A DNA stretch of 64,000 nt from Leifsonia sp. C5G2 (GTDB lineage Bacteria; Actinomycetota; Actinomycetes; Actinomycetales; Microbacteriaceae): assembly GCF_013359685.1 (NCBI RefSeq), contig NZ_JABFMV010000001.1, forward strand, positions 62,001 to 126,000. The letters run 5' to 3'. The translations under genes were made by a program, and so were the position numbers. Every line of letters begins with the position of its first letter. The stretch's first letter is position 1. Of the stretch, positions 25,688-32,899 are shown one piece after another. The notes beneath the pieces were generated by a model. The model was not told the origin of the DNA and did not search any database. It saw only the letters and a list, made by a program, of their open reading frames with translations.

Positions 25688-26521
25688 ATGCTGGAATCCA
25701 TCACCAACCCGCTCGACGACCCTGCCGCCGACCCGTTCGAGGTGGCTCGGGAGGCTGCCGCTCAGCTCGCGGAGAAGACCGGGGTCGAGCGCCACGACAT
25801 CGCCCTCACCCTCGGAAGCGGCTGGGGCAAGGCGGCCGACCTCATCGGAGACACCGTCGCGACCGTCCCCGCCACCGAGATCGTCGGCTTCAGCAAGCCG
25901 GCGCTCGAGGGTCACGTGGGGACGCTCCGCTCGGTCCGGCTGGCGAACGGCAAGCACGCGCTGGTGATCGGTGCGCGCACGCACTACTACGAGGGCCACG
26001 GCGTCCGTCGCGTCGTCCACAGCGTGCGCACGGCGGCCGCCGCCGGAGCGACCACGATGGTGCTCACCAACGGCGCCGGCGGCATCAAGGAGCACTGGAA
26101 GCCGGGCACGCCCGTCCTGATCAGCGACCACATCAACCTGACCGCCGACTCCCCGCTCGAGGGCGCCACCTTCATCGACCTCACCGACCTGTACTCCCGG
26201 CGCCTGCGCGACCTCGCCCGCACGATCGACCCGTCGCTCGACGAGGGCGTCTACACGCAGTTCCGCGGCCCGCACTACGAGACCCCGGCCGAGGTGCAGA
26301 TGGCGAAAGCCGTCGGCGGCCACATCGTCGGGATGTCGACCGCCCTCGAGGCGATCGCCGCGCGCCAGGCCGGCATGGAGATCCTGGGGATGTCGCTCAT
26401 CACCAACCTGGCCGCCGGCATCCAGAAGACCCCGCTCAGCCACCAGGAGGTCATCGAGGCCGGACGCGCCGCCGAGCCGGTGATCAGCGCACTGCTCGCC
26501 CAGATCGTGGAGTCGCTGTGA
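25688..26521 (+). CDS. punA: Purine nucleoside phosphorylase (trimeric PNP)
   Basis: Splits purine (deoxy)nucleosides with phosphate into base and (deoxy)ribose-1-phosphate. 277 residues. Motifs of the high-molecular PNP/MTAP family: LGSGWGKAADLIGDTV phosphate loop, FSKPALEGHVG, MVLTNGAGGIK, and GPHYETPAEVQMAKAVG with the catalytic Glu/Asn region. Its stop overlaps the GTG of the phosphohexomutase by four bases, which can convert the pentose-1-phosphate or act on hexoses. Complements the deaminases and thymidine phosphorylase of the nucleoside operon downstream. Confidence 0.93.
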   Translation: MLESITNPLDDPAADPFEVAREAAAQLAEKTGVERHDIALTLGSGWGKAADLIGDTVATVPATEIVGFSKPALEGHVGTLRSVRLANGKHALVIGARTHYYEGHGVRRVVHSVRTAAAAGATTMVLTNGAGGIKEHWKPGTPVLISDHINLTADSPLEGATFIDLTDLYSRRLRDLARTIDPSLDEGVYTQFRGPHYETPAEVQMAKAVGGHIVGMSTALEAIAARQAGMEILGMSLITNLAAGIQKTPLSHQEVIEAGRAAEPVISALLAQIVESL

Positions 26522-28221
26522 GCGCAAAGGACACACCGCAGCTGCTCGCCGAGGCCCGCGCCTGGCTGGCCCAGGACCCCGACCCGGAGACCCGGGACGA
26601 ACTGCAGACGCTGATCGTCGCCGCCGAGGCGGGCTCCGCCGAGGCCGTGGCCGACCTGCACTCGCGCTTCGATGAGCGCCTGGCCTTCGGCACCGCCGGG
26701 CTGCGCGGCGCGATCGCGGCCGGCCCGAACCGGATGAACCGCGTGCTCGTCGCGCAGGCGGCCGCAGGGTTCGCGCACTGGCTGCTGGAGCACGCCGAGG
26801 GCTCGACGCCGTCCGTGGTGATCGGCTACGACGGCCGCAAGAACTCCGACGTCTTCGCCCGCGACACCGCCGAGCTCATGGCCGGCGCGGGCATCCGGGC
26901 CGTGCTGCTCCCGCGTCTGCTCCCGACCCCGGTGCTCGCGTTCGCCGTGCGCGCCCTGGACGCGAGCGCGGGCGTCATGGTCACCGCCAGCCACAATCCG
27001 CCCAACGACAACGGGTACAAGGTGTACCTCGGCGGCGAGAACCACGGATCGCAGATCGTCTCGCCCGTCGACGCCGAGATCGCCGCGCACATCCTGGAGG
27101 TGGCGAAGGGCAGCGTCGCCGACCTGCCGCGATCCGACCGCTACGAGGTCGCCTCCGACGACCTCGAGCAGGCCTACATCGACGCGACTGTCGCCGTCGC
27201 CTCCACCGGCGCCCGTCGTGACGCCGTGTCCTTCGTCTACACGGCCATGCACGGCGTCGGCTGGCGCACCGCCCGCGAGGTCTTCGCCCGTGCCGGGTTC
27301 GCCGAGCCGGTGCCGGTCGCCGCGCAGATCGACCCCGACCCGGCGTTCCCCACGGTCGCGTTCCCGAATCCGGAGGAGCCGGGCGCGATGGACCTCGCCT
27401 TCGAGACCGCCCGGGCCGCCGGAGCCGAGCTGATCGTCGCCAACGACCCGGACGCCGACCGCCTGGCCGTCGCCATCCCGGATCCGTCCACCGGCGACGG
27501 CTACCGCCGCCTGTCGGGCAACGAGGTCGGTGCCCTGCTCGGCTGGCGCGCCGCCGAGCTGGCGTCCGCCGAGGCGGACGAGCGGGGACCGGTCGGGACG
27601 CTGGCCTGCTCCATCGTCTCCTCGCCCGCGCTCTCCGCGGTCGCCCGCGCGTACAAGCTCGACTTCGCCGACACCCTCACCGGCTTCAAGTGGGTCTCTC
27701 GCGCACCCGGCCTGATCTACGGGTACGAGGAAGCGCTCGGCTACCTGGTGAACCCGGACACGGTCCGGGACAAGGACGGTATCTCCGCCGCGGTCGCGTT
27801 CCTCGACCTGGCCAACGACCTCGCCGCGGACGGCGTGACCGTCGCCCGGCAGCTCGACCGGTTCGCCGAGCGCTTCGGCTACTTCGCCAGCGACCAGATC
27901 TCCCTCCGAGTGACCGACCTCTCCCGCATCGGCGAGATCATGGCGGCCCTGCGCGCGACCCCGCCGAGCCACCTGGGCGAGGTCCGCGTCACGCAGATCG
28001 ACGACCTTCGCGACGGCTTCGGCAGCCTCCCGCCGAGCGACGTGCTGCGGATCCTGCTGGAGGACGGCTCTCGCGTGATGGTCCGCCCGAGCGGCACAGA
28101 GCCGAAGCTCAAGATCTACATCGACGCGTCGAGCGACGAGGGCAGCGTGGAGGACCGCCGCGCGACCGCGACGGCCCGCGTCGCCGCACTCGCCGAGGCG
28201 ATGCGGCTGCTGACCGCCTAG
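26518..28221 (+). CDS. Phospho-sugar mutase (phosphomannomutase/phosphopentomutase type)
   Basis: 567 residues from GTG 26518. Alpha-D-phosphohexomutase family: substrate-entry RFDERLAFGTAGLRG, phospho-Ser loop TASHNPPNDNGYKVY, metal loop NDPDADRLAVA, sugar-binding GYEEALGYLV and phosphate-binding RPSGTEPKLKIY. Overlap with the PNP gene suggests it may interconvert ribose-1- and ribose-5-phosphate; the mycobacterial neighbour in the same place is named pmmB. The two roles cannot be separated from sequence. Its end is one base from the convergent MFS gene. Confidence 0.92.
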   Translation: MSAKDTPQLLAEARAWLAQDPDPETRDELQTLIVAAEAGSAEAVADLHSRFDERLAFGTAGLRGAIAAGPNRMNRVLVAQAAAGFAHWLLEHAEGSTPSVVIGYDGRKNSDVFARDTAELMAGAGIRAVLLPRLLPTPVLAFAVRALDASAGVMVTASHNPPNDNGYKVYLGGENHGSQIVSPVDAEIAAHILEVAKGSVADLPRSDRYEVASDDLEQAYIDATVAVASTGARRDAVSFVYTAMHGVGWRTAREVFARAGFAEPVPVAAQIDPDPAFPTVAFPNPEEPGAMDLAFETARAAGAELIVANDPDADRLAVAIPDPSTGDGYRRLSGNEVGALLGWRAAELASAEADERGPVGTLACSIVSSPALSAVARAYKLDFADTLTGFKWVSRAPGLIYGYEEALGYLVNPDTVRDKDGISAAVAFLDLANDLAADGVTVARQLDRFAERFGYFASDQISLRVTDLSRIGEIMAALRATPPSHLGEVRVTQIDDLRDGFGSLPPSDVLRILLEDGSRVMVRPSGTEPKLKIYIDASSDEGSVEDRRATATARVAALAEAMRLLTA

Positions 28222-28222
28222 C

Positions 28223-29410
28223 TCAGGCCGTCACGGGGCGCGGCGCCCGCGCGAGGTATCCGACCAGGAACATCCCGAGCGCCGCCACCGTGACGCCTGC
28301 ACCGGCCAGCGGCACCGCGACCGGGCCTCCGGCCGCGAGTGCCAGCGTCCCGATGGGCGGTGCGATGGCGATTCCGACGTACATCGCGGTCGAGTACCAG
28401 GACAGAGCCAGTGCAGAGCTCTCCGGCTCGACGTGCACGAGGCGGTGCTGCACCGGGATGGCGATCGCGAACGCGGCGACGCCCCAGAGCGCGAACACCA
28501 CGACGGATGCGACGAACGACGCCTCGGTGAAGGCCAGCACGATCAAGGTGAGCGCCTGCCCGGCCAGCGCCAGGACCGCCACGGGCCGGCTGCCGAAGCG
28601 GTCGGTCAGGGGGCCCGCGACGGTGTTGCCGGCGACGCCCGCCACTCCGTAGGCGAGGAGAAGCACGGCGAGCAGCGCGCCCGAGCCGCCGGTGGACGCG
28701 TGGGTCACGGCCGCCGAGAAGATATAGACGATGTTGAAGCCGGCCACCATCAGGAGGGTGGTGCCGAGCGGCGCGACGATGCGCAGGTCGCCGAGAGGAG
28801 CCAGGCGCCGGCGCAGGGTAACCGCCGGCGGGACCGGGACGCCGCGGACCACGAGCGGGATCGCGACCACCAGCACCGCCGCGATGCCGACGATGCACCA
28901 CAGCGCGAACCGCCAGCCGGCCATCCCACCGAGCGCGGTGCCGAGCGGAGAGCCGACCGCCGTGGCGAGCGTGAACCCGGCGCCCACGATCGCGAGCGCC
29001 TGCCCGCGCTTCTCGGGCCGGGCGAGGCTGGCGGCCGCCGCCGTCGCGGTCGGCACGAGGGCGGCTCCGCCCAGTCCGGAGAAGGTGCGGCCGGCGATGA
29101 ACCAGCCGAGGTCGGGGGCGAGCGCGGACGCCGCCGTGCCGAGGGCGAAGACCGCGAGACCCGCGGCCATCAGCGTGGCGCGGGGCACGCGTGGGAGGAG
29201 GATGGACACCGCCGGCGCCGCCACCGCGACCACGAGCGAGTAGCTCGTGATCGACCAGCTGACCTGCGTCGCCGTGGCGCCGAGGCCGCTCGCGACCTGC
29301 GGGAGCAGCCCGGCGATGACGAACGCGTTGGTGCCGACCACGAAGAGGGAGAGGGCGAGGACCAGGAGAGCGGGAAGCGTCCTGCGGTAGGATTGTTCGA
29401 CGAACGTCAT
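28223..29410 (-). CDS. MFS drug/metabolite exporter (DHA1-like)
   Basis: 395 residues with twelve hydrophobic segments. First segment LPALLVLALSLFVVGTNAFV; conserved ATQVSWSITSYSLVVAVAAP and FIAGRTFSGLGGAALVPTAT with the R-x-x-x-G motif; AraJ/Cmx-like arrangement. ATG 29410 chosen because a promoter (TTGACA, 18 bases, TACCTT) ends six bases before it, making the message leaderless. Divergent from an ArsR-type regulator whose putative operator covers this promoter's -35, so export is probably induced by a ligand of that regulator. Substrate unknown. Confidence 0.9.
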   Translation of the reverse strand: MTFVEQSYRRTLPALLVLALSLFVVGTNAFVIAGLLPQVASGLGATATQVSWSITSYSLVVAVAAPAVSILLPRVPRATLMAAGLAVFALGTAASALAPDLGWFIAGRTFSGLGGAALVPTATAAAASLARPEKRGQALAIVGAGFTLATAVGSPLGTALGGMAGWRFALWCIVGIAAVLVVAIPLVVRGVPVPPAVTLRRRLAPLGDLRIVAPLGTTLLMVAGFNIVYIFSAAVTHASTGGSGALLAVLLLAYGVAGVAGNTVAGPLTDRFGSRPVAVLALAGQALTLIVLAFTEASFVASVVVFALWGVAAFAIAIPVQHRLVHVEPESSALALSWYSTAMYVGIAIAPPIGTLALAAGGPVAVPLAGAGVTVAALGMFLVGYLARAPRPVTA

Positions 29411-29416
29411 ACCGTT

Positions 29417-29446
29417 AAGGTACGGCGATTGTTCGATGTTTGTCAA
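29417..29446 (-). promoter_or_regulatory. MFS exporter promoter
   Basis: -35 TTGACA (29446-29441), 18-base spacer, -10 TACCTT (29422-29417), six bases, ATG 29410. The best consensus match in the window. The opposing ArsR-gene -10 TAAGGT (29416-29421) overlaps it on the other strand, so the two promoters exclude each other. Confidence 0.6.
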
Positions 29447-29451
29447 ACAAT
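29428..29451. promoter_or_regulatory. Putative ArsR-family operator
   Basis: Inverted repeat ATTGTTCGA (29428-29436) and TCAAACAAT (29443-29451), eight of nine positions matching, six-base spacer. It covers the -35 of the exporter promoter and the predicted start of the regulator's transcript. A further copy of ATTGTTCGA lies at 29392-29400, inside the start of the exporter gene. Confidence 0.55.
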
Positions 29452-29459
29452 TGGTGACG

Positions 29460-29762
29460 ATGACCGACTACCCCTCCCCCGACATCGCCGACGTGCAGCT
29501 CGTCGACGTGCTCCGCGCCGTCGCCGACCCCATCCGCCTGCAGATCGTGCGCGTGCTCGCCGATGGCCGGCCGCACCCGAAGACGATGACCGAGTGGGGC
29601 GTCGACGTGCAGAAGTCGACCATGGCGCACCACTTCAAGACGCTGCGCGAAGCCGGAGTGACCCGCACGATCGTCAGCGGCCGCACTCACGAGATCCAGC
29701 TGAGACGCGACGAGCTGGACGCCCGCTTCCCCGGCCTCGTGGACGCACTTCTCCGCGACTGA
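29460..29762 (+). CDS. ArsR-family winged-helix transcriptional regulator
   Basis: 100 residues from ATG 29460 (an earlier in-frame ATG at 29436 lies inside the operator and is unlikely). Winged-helix core: VLRAVADPIRLQIVRVLADG, then VQKSTMAHHFKTLREAGVTR as recognition helix and GRTHEIQLRRDEL wing. No cysteine metal site, so it probably senses an organic ligand. Divergent from the MFS exporter with a shared operator; predicted to repress both and release on binding the exporter's substrate. Confidence 0.88.
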   Translation: MTDYPSPDIADVQLVDVLRAVADPIRLQIVRVLADGRPHPKTMTEWGVDVQKSTMAHHFKTLREAGVTRTIVSGRTHEIQLRRDELDARFPGLVDALLRD

Positions 29763-29780
29763 AGCATTCATAACCCTCTT

Positions 29781-29816
29781 TCTTATGAAAGGTTATGGCG
29801 CTAACCTTTCATAAGA
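29781..29816. promoter_or_regulatory. Perfect 15-base inverted repeat upstream of fic (putative autoregulatory operator)
   Basis: TCTTATGAAAGGTTA (29781-29795) and TAACCTTTCATAAGA (29802-29816) with a six-base spacer. TAACCT inside the right arm (29802-29807) is a possible -10, giving a start near 29814; the ribosome site AAAGGGG follows before ATG 29834. The operator would therefore cover the whole core promoter. Confidence 0.6.
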
Positions 29817-29833
29817 GAAAGGGGTGTGAAAGC

Positions 29834-31012
29834 ATGTCGACGGCGCTGACCTACGAGACGCGGCGGCTTCCGCAGCGCCCGGAGGTCGAGTACGCGTCGC
29901 GGCGCATGCAGCTGCGACGGCGCGAGCCGTACCAGGCGGCGATCCCGGCCCCGCTCGCGAACGCCGATTTCGCGTTCTCCGGCGAACTGCTCGCCGACAG
30001 CGACGACGCCACCCGCGAACTGGTCCGCTTCGACGGCGAACGCGCCGAGTTCATCGCACCGTTCTCCGCCATCCTGCTGCGCACCGAGTCCGCCTCGAGC
30101 TCGCAGATCGAGCAGCTCACCGCAGGTCCCCGGGCCATCGCCGAGGCCGTCATCGGCGAGCGGTCGGAGGGCAACGCTCGCCTCATCGTCAGCAATGTCC
30201 ACGCAATGGAGGCGGCGCTCGCCCTGGCCGACGACATCTCGAACGCGTCGATCATCGCGATGCACACGGCGCTGCTCGACGAGTCGAGCCCGGAGCTCAC
30301 CGGCGGGTACCGGCAGGAACAGGTCTGGATCGGCGGAGCGCTCCCCCAGACCGCCGCCTTCGTCCCCCCGCACCACGAGCGGGTGGCCGCCGCCATGGAC
30401 GACCTCATCCTGTTCATGCGGCGCGTCGACCTGCCCGTGCTCCCGCAGGTGGCCATCGCACACGCCCAGTTCGAGACGATCCATCCCTTCCCCGACGGCA
30501 ACGGCCGAACGGGTCGCGCGGTCGCGCATTCGATGCTGCGGCACGGCGACATCCTGCGGCACCTCGCGGTGCCGGTGTCCGCGGGCCTGCTGACCGACAT
30601 CGGTCGCTACTTCGACGCGCTGGACGCCTACCGCTCCGGTGACGCCGAACCCATCGTCCGCGTCTTCGCCGATGCCTCGCTGGCGGCCGTCGCCAACGCC
30701 GACCAGCTCGCCGACGACCTGATCGGCCTCCGCCGGGCCTGGCAGGAGTCGCTGGCCCCGATCCGGGCGGGCGCCGTCGGCCGGAGGCTGGCCGCACTGT
30801 CGCTGGAGTACCCGGTCCTCAACGCCGTCACGGCGGAGCGTCTCACCGGCGCCAGCCGGCCCGCCGTCGTGAACGGCCTGGAGACCCTGGTCGAGTACGG
30901 CATCCTGCAGCGCGGGAACTCCGCGAAGCGCAACCGCACGTGGATCAATCCCGAGGTGCTCGACGCGCTGACCGCGTTCTCCGACCGCACCGGCCGCCGC
31001 GTGCGCGACTGA
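29834..31012 (+). CDS. Fic family protein (probable AMP-transferase) with C-terminal winged helix
   Basis: 392 residues. Fic proteins usually transfer AMP from ATP to a protein hydroxyl. Catalytic motif HPFPDGNGRTGR begins at His217. An N-terminal inhibitory helix (SASSSQIEQL, Ser89 to Glu93) matches the S/T-x-x-x-E type of class II enzymes, with Gln where Gly or Asn is usual; no separate antitoxin gene is needed. Residues from about 315 onward form a winged helix (YPVLNAVTAERLTGASRPAV then VNGLETLVEYGILQ). The large palindrome just upstream suggests it represses itself. Target protein unknown. Confidence 0.9.
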   Translation: MSTALTYETRRLPQRPEVEYASRRMQLRRREPYQAAIPAPLANADFAFSGELLADSDDATRELVRFDGERAEFIAPFSAILLRTESASSSQIEQLTAGPRAIAEAVIGERSEGNARLIVSNVHAMEAALALADDISNASIIAMHTALLDESSPELTGGYRQEQVWIGGALPQTAAFVPPHHERVAAAMDDLILFMRRVDLPVLPQVAIAHAQFETIHPFPDGNGRTGRAVAHSMLRHGDILRHLAVPVSAGLLTDIGRYFDALDAYRSGDAEPIVRVFADASLAAVANADQLADDLIGLRRAWQESLAPIRAGAVGRRLAALSLEYPVLNAVTAERLTGASRPAVVNGLETLVEYGILQRGNSAKRNRTWINPEVLDALTAFSDRTGRRVRD

Positions 31013-31285
31013 CTAGCCGAGCGCCTCGTCGAGCTTCTGCTCGAGCTCCTCGAGGTCGAAGTAGTTGTTCACCACGATCACGTCGGCGTTCGTCTTGCCG
31101 ATGCGGTCGACGAGCTCCGGCGAGGTGAGCACGATCTGGGCGTTCGAGGCCGCCTGGTCGATGCTGCCGATGTCGGACGCGGTGACCTCCGCGTCGATGC
31201 CGAGCCGGTCGAGCACGCGCTCGGCGTTGACCTTCAGGATGCCGGAGGTGCCCATCCCGACGCCGCAGATGGCGACGATCTTCAC
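31013..31285 (-). CDS. PTS sugar-specific IIB protein (ascorbate/lactose-cellobiose type)
   Basis: 90 residues. N-terminal phosphocysteine loop MKIVAICGVGMGTSG with Cys7, followed by an alpha/beta fold ending VVNNYFDLEELEQKL; similar to UlaB/SgaB. The ATG overlaps the IIA stop by four bases. No IIC permease gene is in the window, so it either serves a distant permease or has a regulatory role. Last gene of the leftward nucleoside run; ends next to the convergent fic gene with no gap. Confidence 0.88.
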   Translation of the reverse strand: MKIVAICGVGMGTSGILKVNAERVLDRLGIDAEVTASDIGSIDQAASNAQIVLTSPELVDRIGKTNADVIVVNNYFDLEELEQKLDEALG

Positions 31286-31743
31286 CGCTGCGCCTCCTCC
31301 TCCGTCAGCGTCAGGATGCGCTGCACGTCGGCGACATCGGTCGCGGCCGCGAGGGCCGGGATCGACTCGGGATCGTTGAACACGTTCGCCAGCTCGGCGA
31401 CGCTCGTGACATGCGCCTCCGGGGTCGACACGGCCAGGCCGATCACGACCGACACCGGGTCGTTGTGCGGGTGGCCGAAGACCACGGGCGCGTCGAGCGT
31501 GACCACCGCCAGTCCGTCGGAGTTCACGTCGGGGCCGGGGCGCGCGTGGGCCAGCGCCAGCCCGGGGGCGATCACGATGTAGGCGCCGAACTCCTCGATC
31601 ACCTGGATCATCCGCTGCCCGTAGCCCTGCTCGGTCGCACCGGAGCGCGCGAGTGCCTCGCCCGCCAACTCCACCGCCTGTCGCCAGTCGGCGGCGTGCG
31701 CGCCGACGGTGACGGCCGAATCAGGCAGCGGTGGCAGTGGCAT
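31282..31743 (-). CDS. PTS IIA protein (ascorbate/mannitol-fructose type)
   Basis: 153 residues. The phospho-His site is in APGLALAHARPGPDV, His66, and GAYIVIAPG precedes it, as in UlaC/SgaA. Receives phosphate from HPr and passes it to IIB. The leaderless-type promoter TAGTCT stands six bases before the ATG, so it can be transcribed separately from adenosine deaminase 24 bases upstream. No IIC neighbour. Confidence 0.88.
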   Translation of the reverse strand: MPLPPLPDSAVTVGAHAADWRQAVELAGEALARSGATEQGYGQRMIQVIEEFGAYIVIAPGLALAHARPGPDVNSDGLAVVTLDAPVVFGHPHNDPVSVVIGLAVSTPEAHVTSVAELANVFNDPESIPALAAATDVADVQRILTLTEEEAQR

Positions 31744-31749
31744 GACTTC

Positions 31750-31755
31750 AGACTA
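31750..31755 (-). promoter_or_regulatory. -10 box of leaderless PTS IIA gene
   Basis: TAGTCT on the minus strand (31755-31750), six bases before ATG 31743, between the adenosine deaminase stop and the IIA start. Suggests a separate promoter for the PTS pair within the operon. Confidence 0.45.
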
Positions 31756-31767
31756 ACGCCCGGGCGG

Positions 31768-32886
31768 TCAGGAACCCTCGAAACCTGCTGTGATGATCTC
31801 GGCCAGCTCCTCACGCTCCTCGAGCGGGAGGAAGGCGCCGGCCGCGGCGTTCAGCTGGAAGATCTCCAGGTCTGTCCGGTCGTACGCGAAGGCGTCTGCG
31901 AGCACGCTCAGCTCGCGCGTCAGGGTCGTGCCGCTCATCAGCCGGTTGTCCGTGTTGACCGTCACCCGGAAGCCCAGCTGGTACAGCAGGTCGAACGGGT
32001 GGTCGAGGATGTCGTCGCCCCAGGCCGCGATCGCACCGGTCTGCAGGTTGGACGTCGGGCTCGTCTCGAGTGCGATCTCGCGGTCCTTCACCCACTGCGA
32101 GAGGGAGCCGAGCGTGACGTACGTGTTCTCGTCGTCCTGCCGCTCGATCGTGATGTCCTCGGCCAGGCGCACGCCGTGGCCCAGGCGCAGGGCCCGGCCG
32201 TCGAGCAGGGCGCTCCGGATGCTCTCCAGACCGTCGGCCTCGCCCGCGTGGACGGTGGCCGGGAAGAACTCCGACGCGAGGTAGTCGAACGCCGCGCGGT
32301 GGTTCGACGGCGGGAAGCCCGCCTCCGGGCCGGCGATGTCGAAGCCGACCACGCCGCGCTCGCGGTGACGCACCGCGAGCTCGGCGATCTCGAGACCGCG
32401 GTCGTTGTGGCGCATCGCCGTGACGAGCTGGCCCACGCGGATGCGGCCGCCGGCGGACCGCACATCGGCGATGCCCTCCTCGACGCCCTCCTGCACGGCC
32501 TCGACCGTCTCGTCGAGCGACAGGCCGCCGCCGAGGTGCTGCTCGGGGGCCCAGCGGATCTCGCCGTAGACGACGCCGTCGTCTCCGAGGTCCTGCACGA
32601 ACTCACGCGCCACGCGGCGCAGGCCCTCGCGGGTCTGCATCACGGCGGTCGTCAGGTCGAAGGTCTTCAGGTACTCGACGAGCGAGCCGGAGTTCGACTT
32701 CTCGGCGAACCAGCGGCCCAGCTCCGCGGCATCCTGGGCCGGGAGCTCCAGCCCGATCTCCTCGCCCAGCTCCAGCACGGTCGCGGGGCGGAGACCGCCG
32801 TCGAGGTGGTCATGCAGGGAGACCTTCGGAAGCGGCCGGATCTCCGTGCCGTCGGCCAGCGTGTACTCGTTCCAGGCGTCGCTCAT
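31768..32886 (-). CDS. add: Adenosine deaminase
   Basis: Converts adenosine and deoxyadenosine to inosine forms. 372 residues. Zinc ligands in SLHDHLDGGLRP, then HAGEADG, LGHGVRLAED, and TSPTSNLQTGA with VNTDNRLMSGTTL, the standard adenosine deaminase active-site set. The ATG has TAGGGT seven bases upstream, part of which is the deoA stop codon, pointing to an internal leaderless promoter. Belongs to the nucleoside salvage run; the product feeds purine nucleoside phosphorylase. Confidence 0.95.
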   Translation of the reverse strand: MSDAWNEYTLADGTEIRPLPKVSLHDHLDGGLRPATVLELGEEIGLELPAQDAAELGRWFAEKSNSGSLVEYLKTFDLTTAVMQTREGLRRVAREFVQDLGDDGVVYGEIRWAPEQHLGGGLSLDETVEAVQEGVEEGIADVRSAGGRIRVGQLVTAMRHNDRGLEIAELAVRHRERGVVGFDIAGPEAGFPPSNHRAAFDYLASEFFPATVHAGEADGLESIRSALLDGRALRLGHGVRLAEDITIERQDDENTYVTLGSLSQWVKDREIALETSPTSNLQTGAIAAWGDDILDHPFDLLYQLGFRVTVNTDNRLMSGTTLTRELSVLADAFAYDRTDLEIFQLNAAAGAFLPLEEREELAEIITAGFEGS

Positions 32887-32893
32887 GGCCTCA

Positions 32894-32899
32894 ACCCTA
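32894..32899 (-). promoter_or_regulatory. -10 box of leaderless add, overlapping the deoA stop codon
   Basis: TAGGGT on the minus strand (32899-32894), seven bases before ATG 32886. Its TAG is also the termination codon of thymidine phosphorylase. Confidence 0.4.

Noticed and set aside
29428-29459. Upstream starts for the MFS (TTG 29446) and ArsR (ATG 29436) genes
   Set aside because: Both lie inside the operator and promoter; ATG 29410 and ATG 29460 fit the promoter boxes.
31013-31743. PTS pair as remnants of a decayed operon
   Set aside because: Both proteins are full length with intact phosphorylation residues, overlapping start/stop and a promoter box, so they look functional despite the missing IIC.
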